Positions 44,345-53,305 are shown, counted from the first letter of the stretch. The stretch is DNA of 64,000 nucleotides from Streptomyces scopuliridis RB72 (GCF_000718095.1 NZ_JOEI01000010.1:124001-188000); one strand, 5' to 3'. Made by a program: numbers and translations. The notes: generated from the letters alone by a model not told the origin.

Positions 44345-44372
44345 TTGCCGCCTGCGGCGCAGCGCCTATATA
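44345..44372 (+). promoter_or_regulatory. Promoter of the importer operon
   Basis: TTGCCG at 44345-44350 and TATATA at 44367-44372 form -35/-10 elements with a 16-bp spacer. The operator-like site at 44368 overlaps the -10 element, the classic place for repression. Confidence 0.55.
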
Positions 44373-44381
44373 ACGTTGTAA
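44368..44381. promoter_or_regulatory. LacI-type operator (second type), importer side
   Basis: ATATAACGTTGTAA keeps the AACGTT core and the right half GTTG-AA of the palindrome TTGCAACGTTGCAA. It overlaps the presumed -10 box of the importer promoter and lies 180 bp from the perfect copy. Confidence 0.6.
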
Positions 44382-44573
44382 ACCGAGCCGCCGACAGGCA
44401 GCGCGGACTCTCACGACCGCCCTCGTCACCGCTCGTGGCAGGGCCGTGAGGATGCGGCGTCATCAAGCCCTGACGCGGCTGATGACCGTTCAGCGCGCCC
44501 CGTCCATGCCCTGCCCCATGCCCCGACCGCACCCGACCGGAGTGCCGTCATCCCGCCAAGGAGCGTCCCGCGC

Positions 44574-45659
44574 ATGATCAATCAGCGTCGATCCCGTACT
44601 CTCACCGCGGCCTGCGTGTTCGCCGCGACCGCTGCGCTGGCCGTCTCCGGCTGCTCCAAGTCGGAGACCACGGACAGCGCGGGCGGTGACAGCGGCCAGG
44701 GAGCCCAGGCGGCCAAGACCCCCGAGGCCACGTCCGGTTCGGGCTGCTCGCTGCAGACCTACGGCGCGCCGAAGCTGGACCTGAAGGACGCGGTGGTCGG
44801 CTTCTCCCAGTCGGAGAAGGAGGCCAACCCCTTCCGTATCGCCGAGACCCAGTCCATCAAGGACGAGGCGGCCAAGGTCGGCGTCAAGAAGCTGCTCACC
44901 ACCAACGCGCAGTCGCAGCTCTCCAAGCAGATCAGCGACATCCAGGACATGCTGTCCCAGGGCGCCCAGTTCCTCATCGTCGCGCCGCTGAACTCGGACG
45001 GGCTGGAGCCGGCGCTCAAGGCGGCCGCGGCGAAGAAGGTGCCCGTCCTCACCATCGACCGCAAGGTCAACTCCACCGCCTGCAAAGACTATGTCGCCTT
45101 CCTCGGCTCCGACTTCGTGGAGCAGGGCAAGCGCGCGGCCGACGCGATGATCAAGACGACCGGCGGCAGCGGCAAGGTCGCCATCCTGCTCGGCGCCTCC
45201 GGCAACAACGTCACCACGGACCGCACCAAGGGCTTCGTCGATCAGCTGAAGGCCAAGGCGCCCGGCCTCGAAATCGTCGCCCAGCAGACCGGCGAGTTCG
45301 CCCGGGACAAGGGTCAGCAGGTGATGGAGCAGCTCATCCAGTCCAAGCCCGACATCACCGCCGTCTACGCGGAGAACGACGAGATGGGTCTCGGCGCGGT
45401 CACCGCGCTCAAGGCGGCCGGGAAGAAGCCCGGCAAGGACGTCAAGATCGTCTCGGTCGACGGCACCCGCAACGCCGTTCAGGCGCTGGTCGACGGGGAG
45501 TACAACGCGGTCATCGAGTCGAACCCGCGCTTCGGGCCGCTCGCCTTCGCCACCGCGCAGAAGTTCTACGCGGGCGAGGAGATTCCGGAGAACGTGATCA
45601 TCGCGGACCGCGCGTACGACGAGTCCAACGCCAAGGAGTCCCTCGGCGGGGCGTTCTGA
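44574..45659 (+). CDS. YtfQ-like sugar-binding lipoprotein of a CUT2 importer
   Basis: The 361-residue lipoprotein has a signal with lipobox VSGC (Cys near residue 27). The mature protein resembles the galactofuranose-binding protein YtfQ: AVVGFSQSEKEANPFRIAET, QLSKQISDIQDMLSQGAQFL, IVAPLNSDGLEPALKAA, VPVLTIDRKV and AVYAENDEMGLGAVTALKAA. Such proteins capture monosaccharides; YtfQ prefers galactofuranose, while relatives bind L-arabinose or other furanoses. It is the first gene of a complete four-gene importer, followed by a hairpin that may raise its level over the later genes. The operator at 44368 should control it. Confidence 0.88.
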   Translation: MINQRRSRTLTAACVFAATAALAVSGCSKSETTDSAGGDSGQGAQAAKTPEATSGSGCSLQTYGAPKLDLKDAVVGFSQSEKEANPFRIAETQSIKDEAAKVGVKKLLTTNAQSQLSKQISDIQDMLSQGAQFLIVAPLNSDGLEPALKAAAAKKVPVLTIDRKVNSTACKDYVAFLGSDFVEQGKRAADAMIKTTGGSGKVAILLGASGNNVTTDRTKGFVDQLKAKAPGLEIVAQQTGEFARDKGQQVMEQLIQSKPDITAVYAENDEMGLGAVTALKAAGKKPGKDVKIVSVDGTRNAVQALVDGEYNAVIESNPRFGPLAFATAQKFYAGEEIPENVIIADRAYDESNAKESLGGAF

Positions 45660-45667
45660 CCCCTCCG

Positions 45668-45704
45668 CCGCGCGGCGAAGGGCAGCGCCCCCTTCGCCGC
45701 GCGG
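45668..45704 (+). terminator. Intra-operon hairpin after the binding-protein gene
   Basis: CCGCGCGGCGAAGGG at 45668-45682 pairs perfectly with its complement at 45690-45704 (15 bp, 7-base loop), between the lipoprotein gene and the ATPase gene. It likely acts as a partial terminator or an RNA-stabilising element that gives excess binding protein. Confidence 0.7.
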
Positions 45705-45772
45705 CCAGGTCCTGTCCGGCCACGGCGGTCCCGGGCCCACCCCCTTGGAACAGCGGAAGGCCAAGAAGACCC

Positions 45773-47383
45773 ATGGCACCACCCGAAGCAGCAGCTCAGG
45801 CGCCGGCGGAGAGCACCCCGCCGGCGGCCGGCACCGTCCTCGAAGCCCGCGCGGTGAGCAAGCGGTTCCCGGGCGTCGTCGCGCTCGACAACGTCTCCTT
45901 CTCCCTGCGCGCGGGCGAGACCCATGCCCTGGTGGGCGAGAACGGCGCCGGGAAGTCCACCCTCATCAAGGTGCTGACCGGTGTGTACCGGCCCGACGAG
46001 GGCGAGGTACGGATGACCGGCCAACAGGTGCGGTTCGCCCGGCCGTTCGAAGCGCAGCAGGCGGGCATCTCCACCATCTACCAGGAGGTGAACCTCGTCC
46101 CGCTGATGAGCGTGGCGCGCAATATCTTCCTCGGCAGGGAGCCCAAGAACCGCTTCGGCCTCATCGACTTCGGCCGGATGCACCGCGAGACCACGGAACT
46201 GCTCGACGGGTTCGGTGTCCATGTCGACCCGCGCCGGCCACTGCACACCCTGGGCATCGGCACGCAGCAGATGGTCGCGCTGGCGCGCGCCGTGTCCGTC
46301 AACGCGCGGGTGGTCGTCATGGACGAACCCACCTCCTCCCTGGAACCGCGCGAGGTGGAGACCCTCTTCCGGGTCATCGCCGGCCTGCGCGGCCAGGGCA
46401 TCGCCGTGATCTACGTCAGTCACCGCATGGACGAGCTCTACCGGATCTGCGACCGCGTCACCGTCCTGCGCGACGGCCGCCACATCCACACCGGCGACCT
46501 CGCGGAGCTGAACCGGATGCGGCTCGTGTCGATGATGCTCGGCCGCGACATGGCCGAGGTCCGGCGCAGCGGAGTGACCGGCTTCGCCGCCGGGGGACAT
46601 GACGCGGAGCGCACGCCCGTACTCACCGCCAGTGGCCTGACCCGCCGTCACCAGCTCCAGGACGTCTCCCTGTCGCTGTACGGCGGGGAGGTGCTCGGCC
46701 TCGGCGGCCTCCTCGGCTCCGGGCGCAGCGAGACGGCGAAGGCCCTGGCGGGCGCGTTGAGCCTGGACGGGGGCGAACTCACCGTCGGTGGCCGCAGACT
46801 GCGCAGGCTCACCTCCGCGGGCGCGATCCGGGCGGGCATCAGCCTGCTGCCCGAGGACCGCAAGGCGGAGGGAATCATCCCCGGCCTGTCGGTGCGCGAG
46901 AACATCGTGCTCGCCGCGATGCCGCGTCTCTCCCGCGCAGGAGTGGTCTCGCGGCGCAAGCAGGACCGTATCGTCGAGGTCTTCATGAAGCGGCTGCGGA
47001 TCAAGGCCGCCGGTCCCGAACAGAAGGTCGGGGAACTCTCCGGCGGCAACCAGCAGAAGGTGCTGCTGGCCCGCTGGCTCTGTCTGGAACCCAAGGTCCT
47101 CCTGCTCGACGAACCGACGCGGGGCATCGACGTCGGCGCCAAGGCCGAGGTCCAGGGCCTCATCGACGAACTCGCCGGCGAGGGCCTGGCCGTGCTGCTC
47201 ATCTCCTCGGACATCGAGGAACTCATCGAGGGCGCCGACCGGATCGTCGTCCTGCGCGGCGGGGCCGTCGCGGGCGAACTGTCCGGCGACGACGTGGGCG
47301 AGAGCCAACTGCTCGAAGTGCTCGCCGACCACGCACCGGTGCCCGAAGGGAAGGCCCCGGCCGCACAGGAGGACCCCCGATGA
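45773..47383 (+). CDS. YtfR-like sugar ABC transporter ATPase (two cassettes)
   Basis: The 536-residue protein carries two fused nucleotide-binding domains, typical for CUT2 monosaccharide importers. Walker A of the first is GENGAGKST and the signature region is LGIGTQQMVALARA. The second cassette has the usual degenerate GLLGSGRSE, signature LSGGNQQKVLLARW and Walker B LLLDEPTRGIDVGAKAE. It drives uptake through the two permeases encoded next. The stop overlaps the next ATG (ATGA), so translation is coupled. No regulator domain is attached. Confidence 0.94.
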   Translation: MAPPEAAAQAPAESTPPAAGTVLEARAVSKRFPGVVALDNVSFSLRAGETHALVGENGAGKSTLIKVLTGVYRPDEGEVRMTGQQVRFARPFEAQQAGISTIYQEVNLVPLMSVARNIFLGREPKNRFGLIDFGRMHRETTELLDGFGVHVDPRRPLHTLGIGTQQMVALARAVSVNARVVVMDEPTSSLEPREVETLFRVIAGLRGQGIAVIYVSHRMDELYRICDRVTVLRDGRHIHTGDLAELNRMRLVSMMLGRDMAEVRRSGVTGFAAGGHDAERTPVLTASGLTRRHQLQDVSLSLYGGEVLGLGGLLGSGRSETAKALAGALSLDGGELTVGGRRLRRLTSAGAIRAGISLLPEDRKAEGIIPGLSVRENIVLAAMPRLSRAGVVSRRKQDRIVEVFMKRLRIKAAGPEQKVGELSGGNQQKVLLARWLCLEPKVLLLDEPTRGIDVGAKAEVQGLIDELAGEGLAVLLISSDIEELIEGADRIVVLRGGAVAGELSGDDVGESQLLEVLADHAPVPEGKAPAAQEDPR

Positions 47384-48366
47384 CCCAGGCCACTCTCACC
47401 CCCGCCCCCGCCCCCGCCCCCGCGCGCCCGCTGGCCCGGCTCCGTGACCCCGCCTGGTACCAGGAGTACGGCGTGTACGCGGCCGTGGCGGTCTTGCTGG
47501 TCTTCAACGCGCTGTTCACCGAGCACTTCATGACCGCCGACAATCTGCGCACCCAGCTCGTCCAGGTCGCCCCCATCGTCATCGTGGCGCTGGGCATGGC
47601 CTTGGTCATCGGCACCGAGGGCATCGATCTGTCGGTCGGCTCGACCATGGCACTCGCCGCCGCCCTGCTCCCGCTCTATCTCGGATACGGGCTGGTGCCG
47701 GGGCTCGTCGTGGCCCTGCTCGCGGGAGCCGTCGTCGGAGCCGTCAACGGCACCCTGGTCTCATTGATCGGGCTGCAGCCCATCGTCGCCACCCTGGCCC
47801 TGTTCGTCGGCGGCCGGGGCATCGCCCTGGTCATGGCCGACGGCCAGCTCAAGCAGATCATCAACCCCGACATCCTCGCGCTCGGCACCGGATCTTTCCT
47901 CGGTGTCCCGCTGGTGGTGCTGATCGCCGGGGTGCTCGCGGTCGCCGTCGCCTTCCTGGTGCGGCGTACCACCTTCGGCCGTCAGATCGTCGCCGTCGGA
48001 GGCAACCGGTCGGCCGCCTCCCTGGCGGGACTGCCGGTCACCCGCGTTCTGATGGGGGTGTACATACTCTGCGGAGTGCTGGCCGCCCTGGCGGGGATCC
48101 TCGCCACGGCCAGGCTGACGGCGAGCGACCCCTCCTCGCTCGGCACCCTCATGGAGCTCTCCGCCATCACGGCGGTCGTGGTCGGCGGAACCCCGCTCAA
48201 CGGCGGCTCCATCCGGGTCCTGGGCACCGTCGCCGGCGCCCTGCTGATGCAGCTGCTGCGCGCCACCCTCGTCAAGCACGACCTGCCCGACTCCACCGCA
48301 CAGATCGCCCAGGCGGCCATCATCATCGCCGCCGTCTACGTCGCCCGGGAGCGTCGGTCCCGATGA
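47380..48366 (+). CDS. YtfT-like sugar ABC transporter permease (CUT2)
   Basis: The protein has 328 residues and eight to ten hydrophobic helices. VIVALGMALVIGTEGIDLSV is the CUT2 permease motif, and GLPVTRVLMGVYILCGVLAA and AVVVGGTPLNGGSIRV are other hallmarks. It overlaps both neighbours by ATGA. CUT2 importers normally have a single permease gene; two different ones in series, as here, are characteristic of the YtfQRT-YjfF galactofuranose system and its relatives. Confidence 0.92.
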   Translation: MTQATLTPAPAPAPARPLARLRDPAWYQEYGVYAAVAVLLVFNALFTEHFMTADNLRTQLVQVAPIVIVALGMALVIGTEGIDLSVGSTMALAAALLPLYLGYGLVPGLVVALLAGAVVGAVNGTLVSLIGLQPIVATLALFVGGRGIALVMADGQLKQIINPDILALGTGSFLGVPLVVLIAGVLAVAVAFLVRRTTFGRQIVAVGGNRSAASLAGLPVTRVLMGVYILCGVLAALAGILATARLTASDPSSLGTLMELSAITAVVVGGTPLNGGSIRVLGTVAGALLMQLLRATLVKHDLPDSTAQIAQAAIIIAAVYVARERRSR

Positions 48367-49424
48367 ACGAAACCACACCCGCTCCGGTCGCTGCCGTCCC
48401 GGCGCCGAAGAAGACTCCCGCACCGGCCGGCGGCGGGGCTCCCCGCGAGGAACCCGCCGCCGAGACGCCCCTCAAGCAGCGTCTCGCCGAGCTCGTGCAG
48501 CGTCAGGGCGTGCTCGCGGTCCTTCTCGCGGTCATCCTCGTCGCCTCGTTCGTCTACCCGACGTTCGCCACCCTCGACAACGCCCGCGGCGTGACCGTCC
48601 AGGCGTCGTTCCTCGCCGTGGTGGCCCTCGGCATGACGCTGGTCATCATCACCGGAGGCATCGACCTGTCGGTCGGATCGGTGTTCGCGCTGGGAGGTGT
48701 GCTCGCGGCCTGGGCTTCACAATGGGGCTTCTTCACGGCGCTCCTGGTGCCCCTCGTGGTGTGCGGGGCGATCGGGCTGCTGAACGGTTTCCTCATCGCC
48801 CGCGCCGGCATGGCCCCCTTCATCGTCACGCTCGCCACGCTGCTCGCGGCCCGGGGTCTGCTCCTCGCCCTCACGGACGAGGGCGCCACCACCTATCTGG
48901 TGCCCAAGGACTCCGTGTTCGCCGAGCTCGGGCAGGGCAGCGTCCTGGGCTTCGGTTATCCCCTCCTGATCGCCCTGGTGCTGTTCGGGGCGGGCGGAGT
49001 GCTGCTGCAACGGACCTCTTTCGGGCAGTCGCTGTTCGCGGTCGGCGGGAGCAGCGACGCGGCCGGCCTGATGGGGCTGCCCGTCGCCCGTACCAAGATC
49101 CTGGTCTACACGCTCAGCGGGCTGCTGGCGGGACTCGCCGGCGCGCTGAACGCGGCCAGGCTGTCCTCGGGCGTCACCATCGTCGGCGTCGGCATGGAGC
49201 TCGACGCCATCTCCGCCGTCGTCATCGGCGGCACGCTCCTCATCGGTGGCGCCGGCTCGGTCAGCGGCACGCTCTGGGGCGTCCTGCTGCTGGCCGTCAT
49301 CCAGAACCTGATCAACCAGATCGGCTCGCTCAACTCCTCGTACCAGTCGGTGGTCAGCGGCGGCTTCCTTATCGTGGTCGTCGTGGCACAGCGCTATCTG
49401 GCGCGCAGCCGCAGAACCACCTGA
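48363..49424 (+). CDS. YjfF-like sugar ABC transporter permease (CUT2)
   Basis: The protein has 353 residues. It opens with about 40 Pro/Ala/Glu-rich cytoplasmic residues that most CUT2 permeases lack, then has the membrane core: LGMTLVIITGGIDLSVGSVF, ALTDEGATTYL, GLPVARTKILVYTLSGLLAG, AVVIGGTLLIGGAGSV. It is the second permease of the importer and probably forms a heterodimer with the first. The lacI gene follows after 101 bp. Confidence 0.92.
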   Translation: MNETTPAPVAAVPAPKKTPAPAGGGAPREEPAAETPLKQRLAELVQRQGVLAVLLAVILVASFVYPTFATLDNARGVTVQASFLAVVALGMTLVIITGGIDLSVGSVFALGGVLAAWASQWGFFTALLVPLVVCGAIGLLNGFLIARAGMAPFIVTLATLLAARGLLLALTDEGATTYLVPKDSVFAELGQGSVLGFGYPLLIALVLFGAGGVLLQRTSFGQSLFAVGGSSDAAGLMGLPVARTKILVYTLSGLLAGLAGALNAARLSSGVTIVGVGMELDAISAVVIGGTLLIGGAGSVSGTLWGVLLLAVIQNLINQIGSLNSSYQSVVSGGFLIVVVVAQRYLARSRRTT

Positions 49425-49525
49425 ACCAGGCCGGGTTCCGCGTGGCCGTCCGGCCACCGGGACCCGGCCACCCCAGGGCCCCGGACCTCACCGGGGCCGG
49501 GTTCCCTGTCGAGTCAAGGAGTGCC

Positions 49526-50569
49526 GTGGGCGTCAGCCTCAAGGACGTTGCGCAACGGGCGGGCGTGTCCATCAAGACCGTGTCGAACGTGGTCAACAAC
49601 TATCAGCACGTCACCCCCCAGATGCGGGCCAAGGTGCAGCGGGCCATCGACGAACTCGGCTACCGGCCCAATCTCACCGCGCGCCATCTGCGCAAGGGGC
49701 GCACCGGCATCATCGCCCTGGCCGTACCCGAGTTCGGCAACCCGTACTTCGCCGAACTGGCCGGCGCGGTCATCGACGCGGCGGCCAGGCACGACTACAC
49801 CGTGCTGGTCGACCACACCGCCGGCCTGCGCGAGAACGAGCTCCTGGTCTGCCAGGGCTTCCGCTCGCATGTGATCGACGGCGTCATCCTCAGCCCGATC
49901 CACCTGGAGACCGAGGACCTCATGGCGCGCAGCGAGACCGCGCCCCTGGTCCTGCTGGGGGAGCGCGAGTACGAGGCCCCGTACGACCACATCGCCATCG
50001 ACAACGTCACGGCGGCCCGCGCGGCCGTACGCCACCTCCTCGACCGCGGCCACCGCCGTATCGCCTTCCTCGGCTCACGCACCGGCCGCGAACGCCAGCC
50101 GGCCCATCTGCGGCTGCGCGGCTGGCGCGAGGAACTGGTGGCCGCGGGCATCGCGCCCGACGAGAGCCTGGTGATCGTCACCGACGGCTACGGACGGGAG
50201 GACGGCGCCGCCGCCATGGCCGCGCTTCTCGACCGGGGGGAGCGACCGGACGCCGTCTTCGCCTACAACGACCTCATCGCCATCGGCGCGATGCGCACGC
50301 TCACCGAACGCGGTCTGCGCATCCCTGACGATGTCGCCGTCGTCGGCTTCGACGACATCGAGGAGAGCCGGTACGGGGCCACCACGCTCACCACCATCGC
50401 CCCGGACAAGGAGGCCATCGCCCGGCTCGCCGTCGACAGTCTCGTCGAACGGCTCTCGGGCGAGCCGGTGGCCGAACCCCGCAGGCCCCGCCCCGGCTAC
50501 CGCCTGGTCGTCCGCGAATCCACCGCGTCCCGAAGGACCCCGGACCCGGGGCAGCCGGGACACGCCTGA
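49526..50569 (+). CDS. LacI-family regulator of the second glycan region
   Basis: The 347-residue protein starts at GTG 49526 with AAGGAG 7 bases upstream. DNA-binding part: LKDVAQRAGVSIKTVSNVVN and the hinge VQRAIDELGYRPNLTARHLR. Effector domain: IALAVPEFGNPYFAELAGAV, DHIAIDNVTAARAAVRHLL, VVGFDDIEESRYGATTLTTI. Same signature and similar length as the LacI protein at 25802, so the two are close paralogues. Predicted sites are TTGCAACGTTGCAA and its relatives at 44188 and 44368. It probably controls both secreted GH2 genes, the importer and galM, releasing them on binding a sugar. Confidence 0.93.
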   Translation: MGVSLKDVAQRAGVSIKTVSNVVNNYQHVTPQMRAKVQRAIDELGYRPNLTARHLRKGRTGIIALAVPEFGNPYFAELAGAVIDAAARHDYTVLVDHTAGLRENELLVCQGFRSHVIDGVILSPIHLETEDLMARSETAPLVLLGEREYEAPYDHIAIDNVTAARAAVRHLLDRGHRRIAFLGSRTGRERQPAHLRLRGWREELVAAGIAPDESLVIVTDGYGREDGAAAMAALLDRGERPDAVFAYNDLIAIGAMRTLTERGLRIPDDVAVVGFDDIEESRYGATTLTTIAPDKEAIARLAVDSLVERLSGEPVAEPRRPRPGYRLVVRESTASRRTPDPGQPGHA

Positions 50570-50661
50570 AGCGCGGCGGCGGGACCCCGGGACGCATCCG
50601 CACGCGCCGCCCCTGGCAGCCCACGCTCCTCCCCGCCATCCGTTCGTCGCAAGGATCCCTG

Positions 50662-51762
50662 ATGCCCACCCCCACCGCGCACAGCAAGCCGTTCGGCACC
50701 GCTCCCGGGCGGAAGGAGGTCGATCTCTGGACGCTCGACTCCGGATCCGGAGTCCGGGCCGAGATCCTCACCTACGGCGGCATCCTGCACCGGCTCATGG
50801 TGCCCGACACCGCGGGAGACACCGCGTCGGTCGTCCGCTCGCTCGCCTCCCTCGACGACTACACGGGGAAGAACCCCTACTTCGGGGCCCTCATCGGCCG
50901 TTACGCGAACCGCATCGCGCACGGCCGCTTCACCCTGGACGGCGCGGTGCACCACATCCCCGCCAACGACCGCGGCCACGCGCTGCACGGCGGTCCCGAC
51001 GGCTTCCACACCAGAGTGTGGAAGGCCGCGGCCCACCGTACGGACCGCACCGCGGCGCTCCGGCTCACCCTGCACAGCGCCGATGGCGACATGGGATTCC
51101 CCGGCGCGCTCGACGTCACCGTGACGTACACGCTCGACACCGAAGGCACCCTCGCCCTCGACTACACCGCGACCACCGACCGCCCCACGGTCGTCAACCT
51201 CACCAACCACGCCTACTTCGACCTCACCGGCGGGGGCGGCATCCTCGGCCATACCCTCCAGGTGGACGCCGACGGGTATCTGCCCGTCGACGGAGGGGGC
51301 ATCCCGCGCGGCCCCGCCGTACCCGTCCGGCACACCCCCTTCGACCTCACCGTTCCGCACCCGCTGGGGGACCGGATCGGCCTGCCCGACGAACAGCTCA
51401 GTGCGGCCGGGGGTTTCGACCACTGCTGGGTCCTGCGGGACGCGGAACCGGGACGCGCCGCAGACCCGCGCCGAGCCGCCCGTCTCGCCGCCCCCGGCGA
51501 GGCGAGGGTGATGGAGGTATGGACCACGGAACCCGGCATCCAGGTCTACACCGCCAACCAGCTCGACGGCTCCCTCACCGACCCCGCCGGCCGGCCGCAC
51601 GAACGGCACGGCGCCGTCTGCCTGGAGACCCAGCACCTGCCCGACTCGCCCAACCGCCCGGGTCATCCCTCCACGCTGCTGCGCCCGGATGAAGTGGCCT
51701 CCAGCCGGACCGAGTTGAGGTTCCCACACCTCAGGCGGGGACGGGACGCCACCGGCGGCTGA
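50662..51762 (+). CDS. galM: Aldose 1-epimerase (mutarotase)
   Basis: The 366-residue protein would interconvert the anomers of galactose and related aldoses. Signature parts: NPYFGALIGRYANRIAHGRF, HALHGGPDGFHTRVW with the first catalytic His, VVNLTNHAYFDLTG with the second His, and the base Glu near LETQHLPDSPN. There is no signal peptide, so it acts in the cytoplasm. It follows the lacI gene by 92 bp and completes the sugar-import unit: imported galactose has to be in the anomer used by the Leloir enzymes, which are not present here. Confidence 0.93.
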   Translation: MPTPTAHSKPFGTAPGRKEVDLWTLDSGSGVRAEILTYGGILHRLMVPDTAGDTASVVRSLASLDDYTGKNPYFGALIGRYANRIAHGRFTLDGAVHHIPANDRGHALHGGPDGFHTRVWKAAAHRTDRTAALRLTLHSADGDMGFPGALDVTVTYTLDTEGTLALDYTATTDRPTVVNLTNHAYFDLTGGGGILGHTLQVDADGYLPVDGGGIPRGPAVPVRHTPFDLTVPHPLGDRIGLPDEQLSAAGGFDHCWVLRDAEPGRAADPRRAARLAAPGEARVMEVWTTEPGIQVYTANQLDGSLTDPAGRPHERHGAVCLETQHLPDSPNRPGHPSTLLRPDEVASSRTELRFPHLRRGRDATGG

Positions 51763-51982
51763 ACGGTCCCCGCGGACGACGGCGGGACGGCGCGCGGCCC
51801 TTCTGAGTGCGTCGTCCCGTGCTGTCAACGGAGCATCGGCAGGGGAATTACCGCGCGATGGGCCACCGGTTACCGCCCGGAGTTAGCGTCCGTGAGTCCT
51901 CAGGGACACAGGCGTCCTCCAGAGGCGGACGGCGGGGGTGTGTACATACGAGCGGTGACGAACATAGAGGAGGCGCCTCGCC

Positions 51983-53305
51983 ATGACAGGCAATGAGTGG
52001 CGACGGGCCGTGGTGTTGGGCGGGAGCATCGCGGGCCTGCTCGCGTCCCGGGCACTGTCGGAGACGTACGACGAGGTCGTCGTGGTGGACCGCGACGAGT
52101 TGACCGGCCTTCCCGAGCCCCGGAAGGGGGTGCCCCAAGGGCGCCACGTGCACGGGATCCTGGCGCGGGGGCAGCAGATCCTCGAAGAGTACTTCCCCGG
52201 TATCACCGGGCAGTTGGAGGAGTCGGGCGCGGTCACGGGCGATGTGGCCGGGAATGTCCGCTGGATCATGGACGGCGTCGCGATGAGCAAGGGCGACTCC
52301 GGGCTGCTCGCGGTGTCCGTCTCCCGGCCGACACTGGAGGCCCATGTCCGCCGCCGGGTGAGGGCGTTGCCGAATGTCGAGTTCCTCGACCACCGTGAGG
52401 TAGTCGGCCTGCGCTTCGCCCCTGGGGCGCGCCAGGTGACGGGCGTACGGACGGTGGAGCGCGGCGGTTCCGGCGATGCCTCCGTCCTCCCCGCCGATCT
52501 GGTGGTCGACGCCCTGGGGCGTGGCTCGCGGGTCCCGCGCTGGCTGAGACACCACGGCTGGCCGACTGTCCCGGAGGAACGGACCCAGGTGGGCCTCACC
52601 TATACGACACGCCACTACCGCGTAGGGCCCGAACCGTCGCCCGGTGATCTCTCGGTCGACATCGTTGCCACACCGGACCACCCGCGAGGGGCGATTTGCG
52701 CCCGCATCGACGGCGGGCGCCAGATCGTGACCGCGTACGGAATCCTCGGCGACGTGCCGCCCACCGACCCCGAGGGCTTTCTCGACTTCCTCAAGTCGCT
52801 CTCGTCACCCGAGGTCTACGAGGCGATGGTCGACCGGGAGCCGCTCGACGCCCCGGTGTCCTACCGGTTCCCCGCGAGTCTGCGCCGCCGCTACGAGCGG
52901 ATGACACGCTTGCCGGCCGGGCTGCTCGCCGTGGGCGACGCGGTGTGCAGCTTCAACCCCACGTACGGACAGGGCATGACGGTCGCGGCCCTCGGTTCGC
53001 TCGTGCTGCGCGCGCACACGGCGGGCGGCAGCCTGCCCGATCCGCTCGCGTACTTCCGCGATCTCGCCCATGAGGCGGTCGACGAGGCGTGGCGGCAGGC
53101 GCTCAGCAACGATCTGGGGTTCCCCGGTGTCGAGGGGGACCGAACGCCGGAGATCCTCGCCGACCAGGAGTACATCGGCCGGATCCTGGAGGCCGCGCAG
53201 CGGAACGGTGACGTCGCGGCGGCCTACGCGCGGGTCATCGGTCTCGTCGACCCGCCCGAGGCCCTTCGCACCCCTGAGGTGCGTGCGGCGCTGGGGGCCG
53301 GCTGA
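51983..53305 (+). CDS. FAD-dependent oxidoreductase/monooxygenase-like protein
   Basis: The 440-residue protein starts at ATG 51983 after AGAGGAGG. The dinucleotide motif VVLGGSIAGLLASRAL sits at residues 10-26, the first sheet ends at VVVVDRDE, and a GD motif is at LLAVGDAVCSFNPTYGQGMT. It resembles PHBH-fold flavoprotein hydroxylases and related 2-polyprenyl phenol hydroxylase-like proteins, which add oxygen to aromatic or polyketide substrates. A reductase for it is not adjacent; the FMN reductase lies 5 kb away. Substrate unknown. Confidence 0.85.
   Translation: MTGNEWRRAVVLGGSIAGLLASRALSETYDEVVVVDRDELTGLPEPRKGVPQGRHVHGILARGQQILEEYFPGITGQLEESGAVTGDVAGNVRWIMDGVAMSKGDSGLLAVSVSRPTLEAHVRRRVRALPNVEFLDHREVVGLRFAPGARQVTGVRTVERGGSGDASVLPADLVVDALGRGSRVPRWLRHHGWPTVPEERTQVGLTYTTRHYRVGPEPSPGDLSVDIVATPDHPRGAICARIDGGRQIVTAYGILGDVPPTDPEGFLDFLKSLSSPEVYEAMVDREPLDAPVSYRFPASLRRRYERMTRLPAGLLAVGDAVCSFNPTYGQGMTVAALGSLVLRAHTAGGSLPDPLAYFRDLAHEAVDEAWRQALSNDLGFPGVEGDRTPEILADQEYIGRILEAAQRNGDVAAAYARVIGLVDPPEALRTPEVRAALGAG

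Larger units (their letters stand above)
44018..44573. other. Divergent control region of the second glycan locus
   Basis: This 556-bp region separates the minus-strand GH2-AbfB gene from the plus-strand importer operon. It holds tandem 24-bp repeats, the palindrome at 44188, a promoter-like sequence and a second operator-like site at 44368. I see no gene in it. Confidence 0.7.

Noticed and set aside
41180..44449. A 1089-codon plus-strand open frame opposite the GH2-AbfB gene
   Set aside because: The opposite strand carries signal peptide, catalytic Glu residues and the AbfB domain. This frame is repetitive Arg/Gly/Val/Asp shadow sequence.
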